Assembly (NCBI GenBank): GCA_964017065.1
Contig: OZ024787.1
Location: 8,107,899-8,171,898 of the forward strand
Direction: 5' to 3'
Length of the DNA stretch: 64,000 bases
DNA from: Haliclona indistincta
Lineage: Eukaryota; Porifera; Demospongiae; Haplosclerida; Chalinidae
Part shown: piece by piece, positions 12,801 to 29,189 of the stretch
Position numbering within the stretch: the first letter of the stretch is position 1
Layout: every line of letters starts with the position of its first letter
The notes under the pieces: generated by a model
What the model was told of the DNA's origin: nothing
The model's input: the letters and a program-made list of their open reading frames with translations, nothing else
The model's database searches: none
Made by a program: the position numbers and the translations under genes

Positions 12801-14682
12801 ATGGTCGAAAGCAAGATAATACCGTGTTCTACTTGCATTGCTAGTTTCAGGGCTTAACTTTCAGCGTACGCTACAAAACTGAACCAGGTGACGCGCTAAC
12901 TCACGAACAGAGCCTTATGACTAAAATCCTTACAATTCATTTTCAAGAAAATATCAACTTTAGCTTGTGTTGCACGTTTCAGCACTTAGTTTCAGCGAGC
13001 GACGAGAAATCCTGCCGACAGACAGACAGATACATACACAACACGACCCCTGTGTGGGACGTGGTAAAACCAGGAATGGGGAAATGAGAAACGGAAACAA
13101 GGAAATGAAGAAACAAGAAATTTTCCCGACGATCTTTAGCTAGGGCCGAAGTCCCGGTTTAGGACAACCCTCCCAACGATCCTTAGGCTCACCAAGGGCC
13201 GAAGGCCCGGTTTAGGATGACCCTCCCAACTTTGCACAGTTAGGTGAAGGTTTTTAGGGTCTTGGATTTAGGGTTTAGTAGTTTCTAGTGCAACAATGGC
13301 GCCATTTCTTCATTTCCTCGTTTCTGTTTCTCATTTCCCCGATCCTGGTTTTACCACCTCCCCTACTGTAGCTGTATGCCCCGTGGCTCCACCCACCGAG
13401 GCATAATTATTTCAACATCACAGCAAGGGTTCTGTTGTTACCTTGGCACTGATATGCATGAGGCTAGTAACTGAACCAGCTGCTTAGTAGTTTGAATGTT
13501 ATGCACTAAAGCTCAATAACTAGAAGTACAAAGTTGCTTGAAGCTAATGCACAATGTACGTTGTACATGCAATACATTAGTAGTGTGTTTAGAACTATAA
13601 TTCAACACCATGATGGTTAAAACATGTTTAATCATTTATGCAGGAAGGAAGACCATCGCAAGTATGCTGCATCAAGTTATCTAATCGAACATATTGCGAG
13701 TGCTAAACACAAGGTCAAAGGAACCACTGAAACACCAGTACTACAAGCAATAGTGAACTGCACTGTGGAGAAGATACTCGAGACAAACGGCGTAGCAGAA
13801 AAGCTTCAGACCAGTAGAGGTGAATTCACACTGGGAAAGGCTAAACTCATTCTAGCTATGGGTACTTTACCCCCTACCACTCTTATGCTGAACTCCTTTC
13901 CAAGTCTGGAAAACATTGGGAAACGCTTCACCGCACACTTCATTAGCTCTATTATAGCTCGAGTGCCAATCGACTCGTACCGTGAAGCACAGAAAATTGG
14001 ACAACTACAAATGGCGGCAGTGTACGTTGCTGGGAAGCACCCGATTTCGAGGCATCAATACCATATTCAGATGAATGCATTCATCGATGAACGGCCGAGT
14101 GATGATGTTCACAACACAAAGCGTTATCTACCAGATGCATCAGCAGCTCCAACTGAAGATCTACTAAAGTCCTGTAAAGGCTACGTCCTCATTACCTGTG
14201 CCTGCCTTGGTCAGCTTGACCATAAAAATCCACGAAACTGGTATCAGCGAAATAAAGGCGGCGACATCACATGCAACGCTGATCTGCAGTGTGTGACTAA
14301 TGAAACAGATCGTCAACTTTGGGATGAAATGGACAAAACCACATTTGAGATTCTCGAGAACTTGAGTCCAACAAATCAGACTATTCAATATTGGACCAAA
14401 CAAAAGAACGATTGGCATCCGGCAGGAGAACGACCTTCACCAGGTGAGATAAGAGCACCCGGGTTAGTACACGAAGCCTCCACCATGTGGATCGGTGATG
14501 ATCAGACAGCTCCGGTTGATCTAGACTATCGATTCCGTGGTGTTGAAAATGTATATCTGACAGGCGGAGCGCTTTGGCCAACTGGTGCATCTTGGAATCC
14601 AACTTGCGCCATGAGTGCATTGGCTATGGATCTTGCTGACAAACTAACTGGACACACTGAGAAGTTAGCTAGCAAACTATAA
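9896..14682 (+). CDS. GMC-type oxidoreductase, array copy 2
   Basis: Exons 9896..10551 and 13644..14682 encode 564 aa with a phase-2 junction. The ATG at 9,896 (MATPTRVPDKGY) was chosen because upstream in-frame codons have no ATG. Residues about 44-57 (DYIVIGSSICCLSF) occupy the FAD-binding Rossmann turn, with the acidic LIIERG strand following near 71-76. GGRSIFWRGWCPEP lies near 126-139. The C-terminus has HEASTMWIGDD, a GVENVYLTGGALWPTGAS strand and NPT, matching GMC C-domains with the catalytic His/Asn pair. The second and third glycines of GxGxxG are replaced (GSSICC). There is no signal peptide, so it is probably cytosolic. The 3.1-kb intron is swollen by nested mobile elements. Confidence 0.85.
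10704..11379. mobile_element. mariner-type MITE with TA duplication (outer element)
   Basis: Termini CAGCGATTTGCAGG... and its inverse ...CCTGCAAAGCGCTG are flanked by TA on both sides. The paralogous intron of copy 5 (near 31,786) keeps a single TA (ACTATTG), which is the empty site. It carries a nested element at 10,718-11,198. Confidence 0.7.
10718..11198. mobile_element. Nested foldback element with 8-nt target duplication
   Basis: Two near-perfect inverse arms of about 230 bp start GGTGTATCTATTCGCTGG and carry internal tandem repeats (CTGGACTGGATTA units; a GCGCCCAGTATNNNCCTAAC-type motif). TTTGCAGG occurs directly on both flanks (10,710-10,717 and 11,199-11,206), pointing to insertion inside the outer element. 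Confidence 0.7.
11439..12029. mobile_element. piggyBac-like MITE, copy 2
   Basis: CCCTTTAATTACC...GGGGCTTAAAGGG, with exact TTAA on both sides (11,435-11,438 and 12,030-12,033). The intron of GMC copy 5 (about 31,970-31,995) reads through without it. No transposase ORF. Confidence 0.75.
13061..13358. repeat. Foldback element in intron of GMC copy 2
   Basis: GTGGTAAAACCAGGAATGGG at the left end is inverted at the right end (CCCCGATCCTGGTTTTACCAC). The centre has two GGGCCGAAGNCCCGGTTTAGGA units. It shares the GAAGGTTTTTAGGGTCTTGG stretch with the 10,718 element, so the two families are related or nested. Confidence 0.6.
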
Positions 14683-14828
14683 TAACTGAAACCGTACAGT
14701 GTGCAGGTGCCATTTTGACTAGCAAGTGATTTATTAATATTGTGTGATTCCTATTTTAATTATAACTCTAAAACAAGTTGATTATTATTCGGCAAGCAGT
14801 ATAATTATATAGGGTGGGGATAAAAACA

Positions 14829-14955
14829 AAATGCAGCAGTTTCGACGAAATTATGGTAATGATAACACATGCAATGCTACTCTGCAGTGTGTGGCTAATC
14901 AAACAGATAATGAGCTATGGGATGTAACGGAAAACCACAGAAGTACACTAGACTA
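14829..14955 (+). pseudogene. Degenerate GMC exon-2 fragment (after copy 2)
   Basis: Same relic as at 2,687: a broken copy of the CNATLQCVANQTDNELWD-coding stretch located about 150 bp after the stop codon. Confidence 0.7.
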
Positions 14956-14959
14956 AAAC

Positions 14960-15540
14960 GAGTTAATCACGTATAATATAACTCGGTATGTAAGTAAGAG
15001 TACTCTAGGCAATAAATTCAACACAAATAGGAAAAATTTGAATTTAAATAAAATTGCAAAGTAATAAGAGGACAAAATTGTCAACGAGAATAATTTTAAC
15101 CTGTATACTATTGCTAATTTGGATGCCAGTGTAAATAAACTCAGACAGGAGCGCATAATGAGAGTGAGCGTGCTAAGAAGGCAGGAGAGGGACACTCCCA
15201 CGCATTTCATTCCACACATGATGGACGTGTTTCCAAAGATAGACTAGTGTTGGCTGACGATATGCATACGCAAGTTCCGTATCAGCTGGAACTGGGCTTC
15301 TAGAAGGTAAGCAGCAGCTTTCCACTATCGCAAAAATGATATCGTCCTTGTCTGCTAATTCAAGTAAACACTGCTAAAGCAAGAAACGAGTAGAATCTGT
15401 GATCATGGACCATCTCGTTGGTCCTCCACAGCTGATATACATGCACGTGACGATCATCTGCGAGTCATTGTGGGTATAGAAGCTTCTACAAGCTCTTGCT
15501 TACCTCCAGGACCCTCAAATCGCCAAGATCAAATTGATCT
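14960..15540. repeat. Foldback element, family copy 2 (truncated), and CCDC137 deletion junction
   Basis: GAGAGTGAGCGTGCTAAGAA at about 15,160 opens the left arm. The right arm is missing. At about 15,540 the sequence jumps to the block region that lies just upstream of CCDC137 in copy A (about 5,797), so the whole CCDC137 gene has been removed here. Confidence 0.65.
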
Positions 15541-15916
15541 TGTGGGTTGAGCCCTCCCACAAGATCAGCGGTCTTGCAAGCGTAAACCGTAGACCGTAAA
15601 GCGTGGCGCACAAATGCATTAAAATTCCATTAAGTCTTTGATCATCACCCATGCTCCATTGTGTGATGAATACCAGTGACTTGACACATTAGTGACTGCA
15701 ATTTACACTCAAATCTGAAGTAATAAAACCTCTGCATAGACTTGCAAACTCGAAAGGTCCATAGTGCCTGGGTCTGTGGCTCTGACTGCACTTTCCATAC
15801 TGAGCTAGAGGCTGTCTGCAGTCAGATCATCAGGTATACAGTGACCATCATGTGAATAAATGTGGTGTTGTGGTTTCTATGTAACAGTGAATGTGGTTAA
15901 CTGTCAACATATTCAT

Positions 15917-16009
15917 CGGGAAAGGGCTAGCGCTCTCGTGAAGTCTCGGAAGCGCCTCGGCCTTCGCCCTCGGCGCTTCCTCGACTTCACTTGAGCGAGC
16001 CCTTTCCCG
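15917..16009. repeat. Short GC-rich foldback insertion
   Basis: CGGGAAAGGGCTAGCGC... pairs with ...GAGCGAGCCCTTTCCCG, and GGAAGCGCC pairs with GGCGCTTCC. It is absent at the equivalent positions 6,170 and 29,530. Confidence 0.65.
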
Positions 16010-16378
16010 CGGGATATAACGGGTCGTATATCCCGCTAATGCAGGATATAACCTACACATATGCACTGTCTCCTGTGGAATGCAGGTGTTCCCCTTAGCT
16101 GATCATGATTAATACTTTGTAGCTAAACAAATAAATTGAGGAATGACAAAATTATAGCGTGACGTGTAGTGTAGACTGTCAAGGGTGTGTACACTAATGT
16201 GTTGAGTCTTTGATCACACTGAATGAAAAAATACCTGTAACTTAAGATTGTAAAGTGACTCTAATCTTATTTGCAAAAGGTAATAAAACAGCTCTGTAAC
16301 TGTCTATTTCATATTACAATTCAATGCGCTAAACATTGTCTCGCAAGGCTAGATTAGGTCCTGCTTTCAGATGACTAA

Positions 16379-16927
16379 AGGCGCGTTCACATGGACCCTG
16401 CAAAGTGGATTGAATGCGCATTCAATCCGGTTCGTTAGCGTTCATATGAATCCGCTTCTGCTCGATGCGAATTCAATGCGCATTGCGTTCAATCCACCTC
16501 CGGAGGTGGATTGAAAGTGGATTGGAAGCGAATTGCGTTTAGTGCGTGGGCAGACGCGAGTAGATCAAGGCGCTTGGTGGACTAAACGCTTTGTAATGGA
16601 CGTTTAAAGTTACAAAAGCATCGTTGAAGGCTAAGAAGAGCGTGATGTAGACTTTTTAAAAATCGAATAGCATCCAATTCGCTACATGTGAACTACATTC
16701 GTAATTCGTAATTCGCTACATATGAACTACATTCGTACATGTGAACTACATTCGTAATTCGTAATTCGCTACATATGAACTACATTCGTACATGTGAACT
16801 ACATTCGCTACATTCGTATTTCGCATCCAATTCGCTATATGTGAACGCTCGCGATGCGCATTGAATTCGCTTTGGCGAGTTTGGGGATTGAATGCGCATC
16901 AAAAGTGGATTCCATGTGAACGCGCCT
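16379..16927. mobile_element. Harbinger-like MITE (TAA target duplication)
   Basis: Terminal inverted repeat AGGCGCGTTCACATGGA / TCCATGTGAACGCGCCT, flanked by TAA on both sides (16,376-16,378 and 16,928-16,930). The paralogous site near 7,841 has a single CTAATACTG. Internal repeats are built around ACATTCGTAATTCGCTAC. The 3-nt TWA duplication is typical of PIF/Harbinger. Confidence 0.75.
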
Positions 16928-17259
16928 TAATACTGCAGCATACATACAGCATACTGAAGGTGCTTGCTGATCCATACTGCTACTGGTTATCTGAGAGACC
17001 AAGCTCAATAGTGTCCAGAGTAGCTGGTTGCATGTTCATCACTTCAGTTGAAGACATGCACTCAATCCCGTGTCATCACTAATGGCGTGTGCTAAGTGAT
17101 GGATGTAATACGTCTTCAAGGAGCTTACGCATTCCAATATTCGTAGCAGGATAGCCCACTACAAACCATGAAGGCTGGACCTCATGCACATGGATGCTCT
17201 ATGCAAGTGTATTGTCTCAAGATTGTCAGTGTTTGTTTGTTATGCTCTAATTTAGGTTG

Positions 17260-17515
17260 AATCCCTTGTTATGTATTATACCTTGTATGGTAGTAGCCTC
17301 AATGGGGATTTTCCCTGTATATTCACTGGGTGTGTATACAGGGAAATCGCCAGTGGTAAAGCCACTAATAGAGTCAGATGACTCACTCCACACAGTAAAC
17401 AGTATTGACGGCGGAAGAAGCTTCGGTTGGGAGTGGTTCACCCATACCAAAGGTAAGGCAAGCCTAGGTATGCTCGCTTCTTATACACAGCTTTCTTACT
17501 GATACTAATGGGACC
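17260..17515 (+). other. Inserted segment with possible exon remnant
   Basis: An 81-codon open frame contains VYTGKSPVVKPLIESDDSLH and ends near a good donor (CAAAG|GTAAGG at about 17,451). A hairpin (TTTCCCTGTATA / TATACAGGGAAA) lies at 17,310-17,347. I do not recognise the product; it may be an exon carried by an insertion. Confidence 0.25.
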
Positions 17516-17567
17516 TCATAAATGATTGACCTCATTAATTATGTCAATGGTTGCTATGATACAAGTC

Positions 17568-17690
17568 ACCTATTCCATGCCCACCTGGTATGTATACCAT
17601 TTACACTTGGTATTGTGCTAATAAACCCTCGGGTTTATTAACACAATACCTCGTGTATATGGTATACATACCTGGTAGGCATGGAATAAC
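17568..17690. repeat. Palindromic insertion
   Basis: TATTCCATGCCCACCTGGTA ... GCTAATAAACCC is mirrored by GGGTTTATTA ... TACCTGGTAGGCATGGAATA. The arms are about 55 bp and almost perfect. Confidence 0.65.
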
Positions 17691-18044
17691 TACTACATAA
17701 ACAATTACGTCATTGACATTAGCTGAATATTGCTATTAATAGACCCAGCATTCAAATCGTTGAGTAGCATGTGAGCATAAAAAGAATGTACCCATTACTA
17801 CGTGTTACCATATCCTTATGTCATAGCAACTGTGCTATTTTTAGATTATATCCAAAGCTTTATAAGCAGTCTAACTAACCAGGCGATCTTTATAGCTACT
17901 GTCATTCTAGGGAAGGTCATAATTCGTCTTCATGGTTCATAGTGGTTCTCTGGGTAAGTCTACTATAGGAGAATTGGCACTGTAGTAAGCGTGAATTCCT
18001 CTTTGTCACATGCCTGCTGATGGTTCGATGATTCCTGGATATTA

Positions 18045-18170
18045 ATGATATTCACATCATGTGAATATCATTGTGATGTAATGAAGGACTTTGAAATTTA
18101 AATTCTCACTAATGCTATAGTGAATGAATGTGTTTATATAGTGTTACCAATGAATACATTGGCATATAAG
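18045..18170 (+). promoter_or_regulatory. Probable core promoter of GMC copy 3
   Basis: Same palindrome (18,045-18,071), CCAAT at about 18,147 and CATATAAG at 18,163-18,170, before the ATG at 18,288. Confidence 0.6.
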
Positions 18171-18287
18171 CAGAGTCTAGTAGCCACGCCACGGCACTGC
18201 TGTGTGCTTTGCTAACCACGGTTTACTTGGAAGAAATACGATCTCCATTTCTCTGCAGAGACTACCGTGAAGGCTACAGAACCACCC

Positions 18288-22480
<4,193 letters not shown>

Positions 22481-22628
22481 TAACTGAAACCGTACAGTGT
22501 GCAGGTGATATTTTGACTAGCGAGTGATTTTTTTAATTTTGTGTGATTCCTTTTTGAATTACAACTCTAAAACAAGTTGATTATTATTCGGCAAGCAGTA
22601 TAATTATATAGGGTGGGGATAAAAACAA

Positions 22629-22760
22629 ATGCAGAACTGGTTTCGACGAAATTATGGTAATGATAACACATGCAATGCTACTCTGCAGTGTGTGGCCAAT
22701 CAAACAGATAATGAGCTATGGGATACAATGGACAAAACCACAGAATTACACTAGACTGAA
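22629..22760 (+). pseudogene. Degenerate GMC exon-2 fragment (after copy 3)
   Basis: Third instance of the relic seen at 2,687, preserving the CNATLQCVANQTDNELWDTMD-like coding stretch with a broken frame around it. Confidence 0.7.
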
Positions 22761-23059
22761 AACGAGTTAATCATGTATACAACTCTGTATGTAAGTAAGA
22801 GTACTCTAGGTAATAAATTCAACACAAATAGGAAAAATTGCTAATAAGAGGACAAAATTGTCAACGAGAATAATTTTAACCTGTATACTATTGCTAATTT
22901 GGATGCCAGTGTAAATAAACTCAGACAGGAGCGCATAATGAGAGTGAGCGTGCTAAGAAGGCAGGAGAGGGACACTCCCACGCATTTCATTCCACACATG
23001 ATGGACGTGTTTCCAAAGATAGACTAGTGTTGGCTGACGATATGCGTACGCAAGTTCCG

Positions 23060-23854
23060 TATCAGCTGGAATACATTCATCCACACTTTGCCGCACACTA
23101 CGCGTCCCTAGAAATTTTCACAGCGACAAACGAGACTCTTTTCTGCACGAGTGCTGTTTTCTTGCCGCCATCTTGCGATTTTAATGGATTTTTGTGATGT
23201 CACGCATAATAATTGTTGGCTGTGTAAAACGTCATAACTATTGAAAACACATTGAATCAATGTAATAGTTATGATGCAACACATGCTCATAACCAACGTG
23301 TGACATCACAAAATCCATTAAAATCGCAAGATGGCGGCAAGAAAACAGCACTCGTGCAGAAAAGAGTCTCGTTTGTCGCTGTGAACATTTCTAGGGACGC
23401 TTAGTGTGCGGCAAAGTGTGGATGAATGTATTGGCTGTGCAGTCTCCAAGTATTGGAGCTTAACTCCCACGGAATCGGATTTCCCGTACCTAAAGTTTTG
23501 GCTTGTAGCGAAATCCATCTTTAGGTTACCGTTGCCGAACTAATGCTAGTTCAAGCTGGACACTTGCCCAAAGGTTAGAGCCCTAGGTGATAGTTGTAAT
23601 ACAGCTTTAAGAAATCTTAACTAGCAGTAGTTCTGGAAATCCTAACCTAAAACTGTCATTCTAGTGGGTGTGATACGCAGCCATATTGTGACACGCCCAT
23701 GTCACGTGACGCGAAGCCATATGAACCAGGGTGTTCAGTAAGGATAGAGGATCATAATGGTACATGCAACATGATCATAGGACACTTGGTTCCTGAGATA
23801 TGAACCAAAATGTAAAAAAAAAAAGATTTTTGCTCCTCTTCGTGTGGAACACTG
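23060..23854. mobile_element. Intronic element with CAGTGTTCCACACG terminus (orientation B)
   Basis: The inverse of 18,991-19,855, ending CGTGTGGAACACTG at 23,854. Its left part (23,070-23,425) is a large hairpin in which TTGCCGCCATCTTGCGATTT and its inverse face each other. Confidence 0.6.
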
Positions 23855-24941
23855 TAGTTGCCGTTGACTGACACCTGAAGTGCATTGAATGAATTCAGCT
23901 TGTGAGATCTTATGTACCGCCCACTGATGTAGGGACCTATGGTCCCTACATCAGCAAGTCAATCGTGTTACCATTCCATGATTGTTCCTTGTTGGTTTAC
24001 ATTGTGAACCAGCGGTAGATGTCTTTATCCCTACATCCTTTTGATTTCGATAGAAATCTTTTTATTTTCTTGTTTGTGTCCTTTTTTGAGTTTCAAATTT
24101 TTGGTGGTTCGGCAAAATCATGCATTTCTTTGTTTACATCGTTAGTTTGGTTTGCTGTTGTTGATAATTTCTTTATAATTTAAGAGCTTTTAACTTGTAG
24201 CTCATATTATTCCTAGATACTGAAACTAGTTCATGCATTCATGCATGCTGCACAGCATACGAGCCGGCCCACTCTGGTTTAGAAATTCTGTACGGCTGTG
24301 ATACTATCTGGCAAGCAGCAGAACGGTGATACTACACGAGCTTACTCGGTGAGCTGTTCTTCGAAGACTCCAGACGCCAATATGCGATCTCCATACGCAC
24401 TTCTAGAATTCATGTGATCGGTAACGTGCGTATTGCGTAATCACAATATGTCGTCGAACACTTAGCTGACAACTGTTAGTGATCGTGAACTCGTCAAATT
24501 TATATTGTCGTTTCGCTAAAAACAAAGTTCAAAAGGCACCTGCCAGAATAATTTCACGACTGTTCGTGGGTGTTTTGGTCTCGGCACTGCTCGCGTATAA
24601 AGGCGCTAGGCGCGCTGAAGAAAGAAAGAAAGAAGAAGAAAACGAAGATGACGAAACTCGATTTTTACCGTTTCCAGGTTCGTCACTTTAAGAACAATTT
24701 CCTTGCCTACTGTAAGACGGGGCAACGCCAGAGAGCAGATCTAAGTGTCTTCGGACGTATAAAATTCATAACCAGGAGAAATATCAGCGTTTGAACGCTA
24801 ATACATTGTATGCAGCCGCCATTTTGTTTTTCCATTCATCCCTACATAGGGAGTCACTACCGTGCCTGCCTAATTAGTAGTGTGTTTTAGAACTATAATT
24901 CAACACCATGACAGATAAAATATGTTTATTCGTTTATGCAG

Positions 24942-25983
24942 GAAGGAAGACTATCACAAGTATGCTGTATCAAGTATTCTAATGGAACATATTGCGAGTG
25001 CTAAACACAAGGTCAAGGGAACCACTGAAACACCAGCACTACAAGTAATATTGAACTGCACTGTGGAGAAGATACTCGAGACAAACGGTGTAGCAGAAAA
25101 GCTTGAGACCAGTAGAGGTGAATTCACACTGGGAAAGGCAAAACTCATTCTAGCTATGGGTGCTTTACCCCCTACGACTCTTATGCTGAACTCTTTCCCA
25201 AGTCTGCAAAACATTGGGAAACGCTACACCGCACACTTCGTCAGCTCTGTTATAGCACGAGTGCCAGTCGACTCGTACCGTGAAGCACAGAAAATTGGAG
25301 AACTACAAATGGCGGCTATGTACGTTGCTGGAAAGCACCCGACTTCGAGGCATCAATACCACATTCAGATGAATGCATTCATCGATGAACGGCCGAGTGA
25401 TATTGTTCACGACACAAAGCGCCATCTACCAGATGCATCAGCAGTTCCTACTGAAGATCAACTAAAGTCCTGTAAAGGCTACGTCCTCATTACCGGTGCC
25501 TGCCTTGGTCAGCTTGACCATAACAACCCACAAAACTGGTATCACCGAAATGAAGATGATGACATCACATGCAATGCCGATCTGCAGTGTGTGACTAATG
25601 AAACAGATCGTCAACTTTGGGATGAAATGGACAAAACCACATTTGAAATTCTCGAGAAATACTTGAGTCCGACAAAGGAAATTATCCAATATTGGAGCAA
25701 ACAAAAGAACGATTGGCATCCGGCAGGAGAACGACCTTCACCAGGTGAGATAAGAAAAAACGGGTTAGTACACGGAGCGTCCACCATGTGGATCGGTGAT
25801 GATGAGACGGCTCCGGTTGATCTGGACTATCGATTCCGTGGTGTTGAAAATGTATATCTGACAGGCGGAGCGCTTTGGCCAACTGGTGCATCTTGGAATC
25901 CAACTTGCGCCATGAGTGCATTGGCTATGGATCTTGCTGACAAACTAACTGGACACACTGAGAAGTTAGCTAGCAAACAATAA
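24942..25983 (+). CDS. Orphan terminal exon of a GMC oxidoreductase (copy 4)
   Basis: A complete, open exon 2 with intact acceptor (TTTATGCAG|G) and a normal stop; 346 residues after the split codon. It carries HGASTMWIGDD and NPT as in copy 3. No exon 1 or promoter palindrome is found in 22,481-24,941, which is derived from the copy 3 terminal region and intron. It is either an alternative last exon for the copy 3 first exon at 18,288-18,943, or an untranscribed remnant. The open frame argues for constraint or a recent origin. As a stand-alone protein it would lack the FAD-binding half. Confidence 0.7.
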
Positions 25984-26132
25984 TAACTGAAACCGTATAC
26001 AGTGTGCAGGTGATATTTTGACTAGCGAGTGATTTATTAATTTTGTGTGATTCCTTTTTTAATTATACCTCTAAAACAAGTTGATTATTATTCGGCACAC
26101 AGTATAATTATATAGGGTGGGGATAAAAACAA

Positions 26133-26255
26133 ATGCAGAACTGGTTTCGACGAAATTGATATTACATGCAATGCTACTCTGCAGTGTGTGGCCAATCAAA
26201 CAGATAATGAGCTATGGGATACAATGGACAAAACCACAGAACTACACTAGACTGA
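26133..26255 (+). pseudogene. Degenerate GMC exon-2 fragment (after copy 4)
   Basis: Fourth instance of the relic (CNATLQCVANQTDNELWD-coding piece), about 150 bp after the stop. Confidence 0.7.
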
Positions 26256-26439
26256 AAACGAGTTAATCATGTATACAACTCGGTATGTAAGTAAGAGTAC
26301 TCTAGGTAATAAATTCAACACGAATAGGAAAAATTTGAATTTAAATAAAAATTGCAAAGTAATAAGAAAACAAAATTGTCAACGAGAATAATTTTAACCT
26401 GTATACTGTTGCTAATTTGGATGTCAGTGTAAATAAACT

Positions 26440-27005
26440 CAGACAGGAACACCCCGGACAGGAACACATAATGAGAGTGAGCGTGCTAAGAAGGCAGGAG
26501 TGGGACACTCCCACACATTTCATTCCACACATGATGGACGTGTTTCCAAAGATAGACTAGTGTTGGCTGACGATTATGCGTACGCAAGTTCCGTATCAGC
26601 TGGAACTGGGCTTCTAGAAGGTAAGCAGCAGCTTTCCACTATCGCAAAAATGATATCGTCCTTGTCTGCTAATTCAAGTAAACACTGCTAAAGCAAGAAA
26701 CGAGTAGAATCTGTGATCATGGACCATCTCGTTGGTCCTCTACAGCTGATATACATGCACGTGAAGATCTTCTGTGAGTCACTGTGGGTATAGAAAGCTC
26801 TTGCTTACCTCCAGGACCTTAAAACTGCCAAGTTGCAGCCAATACGAAAATGATGTACTCGTTGCCGTCAACCATCTCTATTCTATCTTTAGAAACACGT
26901 CCATCGTGTGTGGAGTTGCAATTTTAAATCAAATGAGTTGGAGTGTCCCGCTCCTGCCTTCTTAGCACGCTCACTCTCGTCATACACTCCTGACTCAGAG
27001 CATAG
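26440..27005. repeat. Foldback element, family copy 4 (most complete)
   Basis: GAGAGTGAGCGTGCTAAGAA near 26,472 is inverted at 26,960-26,984. The arms include CACACATGATGGACGTGTTT and its inverse near 26,890. No coding content. Confidence 0.65.
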
Positions 27006-27391
27006 CCTCCAAGTGACAATTAATGATGTCATAAAAATACAAATGACATCATTGACTCATTGTAGATAATTATACTAAAGACACACATTCACTATTAAAT
27101 GTCCTGCACACAAAATGGAGTAGCATGCTGCTATTAGCTTTAATTTACTGTTCACTTTGCTCTATAGCAAATCTTCCTTGCCCTAATGACAACTGTGTTA
27201 GTAACCTGTTTGAGCTAGGCAAAATTATTTCCGGGACAAAAGCACCGGACAGGGCCTGTAAATTTAGGACTGTTCGGACATTTCGGGACAATTGGAGCCT
27301 ATGCAAGAGGGTATGTTGTTATATCTATGATAAAAGTACATGACTATAAGTGAATGATCTTGAAATCATTTATCAATAATAATATATATTA

Positions 27392-29172
27392 TTATTTCAG
27401 TCTCACATCGTTCTGGTGATGTCTGCTTTTCTTGATGTCTCTGTACATTGCTATCACTCTCACTCTCTCTTCCTCTACCAGCTGTTGGTGGCGTAATCCA
27501 ACCACCTCTTTTTCTTTCTTTTTCTCATCTCCCATCTTCAATCCACCAGCTGCCAACAACAACTCACTAACCTGTAGACAACAAATTATGTATAGGTTAG
27601 AGACCGAGGCCAAGGGATCTACGCGGTATAGAAACCCGAGGAAGCCATATAGAACCCGAGCGCGTAGCGCGAGGGTTCTATGGCGACGCGAGGGTTTCTA
27701 TACCGCGTAGATCCCGTTGGCCGAGGTCTCTAACCGGCTTAGAGTATAGCAACCGTTGCTATCCAATAAGGAATTTTCGACGCTGCACAAATGTTTTGTA
27801 AAGAACACGGCCTTACTTCAGCGATGGGAAAACACAAGCGAGTTTAGCTAGAGTACGTCGCTAAACGGCTTTCCATGTCTTGTTACACCTTGCTGGTACT
27901 CTGTCTCGTCTCCTACCGTCCTTCCGCCATCGCTTTAGCGTCTGCTAGTGGCTTTCTGACGCAACAAAAAGTTAGTTTCTGGAACTCACTCACGCTCACA
28001 CGTGTACAAGCCTCACATCACGTTATTCTTGCAATAACAATTTTTATGGCTTGTTATGAATGCACTCTCACTAAGCAAACTGTGGTCTATCTGTTCGCGG
28101 AAGGACTCTATCTGTTCGCGGATGGACTCTATCCGTTCGCGGATGGTCTCTACAGCAAATAGATCCTCGGATCTAATAAATCTGATTGGTCAATAACATT
28201 GAGCTATACTCTAAGTTATTACAGAGTACAGTGGAACCTCGCACATTCCCAATAACAGACACCTTCATAATAAATTATAACAGACATTTTGCAGATGTAC
28301 AAAACAATTTTGTACAGATTGAACCTCCATATAAGAGATACCTCCATATAACGGACAGTAAACACTTGTCCATTACAGACAATATCATACCTTTTTGTTA
28401 TGTGAAGAGTGCCCTTTTCTATGCTTTCCGGGAGCTAATTTTGGAGGTGCTTGAGCAACTTCGCCAAATTTGACATGATCTGAAAAGTTTAAATAAGAGT
28501 ACTATCATTGTTGTTGCACAGATACCTTTGAGGTCATTAAAGTCTAATTGAGGGACTCCCTCATAGTCATCGAGACTTACTCCTTGCTTACGAAGCTGAT
28601 GTTTCAATTTCTTCACTTGATAGTACCTGAAATAAAATATACCATGAATTAAGATTTTTTAAGCTAGCTAAACTCATTCTTACTTTTTCCTCTTTTCGCT
28701 GATTGTCTTTTGCTTTCTCTGAGCTGCTGCAAGTCTATCGTTCGTTTCCTGATCTACTCGCGATAAAAACTCTCTTTCGGACTCTCCGTGCTTTTTCTTA
28801 AACTTCGGCTGCTTCACAAATTCTTCCTCAACTTCATGTTCGTGCCTTTGTCGCTTGCCAGCTCTCTTCATTTTCTTTTCTTTGGCTGGCAGACATTTTC
28901 CAGATTTGTTGTTAACGAAACTGACTTGATCAGCTTTACTACAGGTTGGCTTTTTCGTAGGTATCGCCATATCTCGAAGAAATCTCTTTGGAAGTGGCTG
29001 GTCAAAATCTTTGGCTGACGGTGGAAGGTCATTTCTACACAGACAATCGAAAGTCAAAGTATGCTAACAAGACTAAAGACATGTAAGTTAATTACTTGAG
29101 ATCGGCCTTTTTTTGTCCCTTGTAAAACGGATCACAAGACTTGATCTTCTTGTACTTTCTCACTCTACCCAT
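27392..29172 (-). CDS. CCDC137: CCDC137-like protein (intact copy B)
   Basis: Exons 29172..29096, 29034..28684, 28626..28526, 28479..28391 and 27571..27392 give 265 aa; human CCDC137 is about 289. The order of conserved pieces matches the family: basic start MGRVRKYKKIKSCDPFYKG, KFKKKHGESEREFLSRVDQE in the centre, VKFGEVAQAPP, then C-terminal LVEEERVRVIAMYRDIKK. CCDC137 is a basic nuclear/nucleolar coiled-coil protein; its exact role in this organism is inferred only. The gene lies antisense between GMC copies and travelled with the amplified block. The last intron hosts a palindromic insertion (27,590-28,200). Confidence 0.88.
27590..28210. mobile_element. Composite palindromic insertion in CCDC137 intron
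   Basis: An inner foldback (27,592-27,735: GGTTAGAGACCGAGG / CCGAGGTCTCTAACC) is centred on CGAGCGCGTAGCGCGAGGG. It is followed by CTTAGAGTATAGC, whose inverse GCTATACTCTAAG ends the insert at about 28,213. A 21-nt tandem repeat (TCTATCTGTTCGCGGATGGAC) lies at 28,086-28,155. The pseudogene copy lacks the insert. Confidence 0.55.
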
Positions 29173-29189
29173 GACTGATTTAGTAGGTG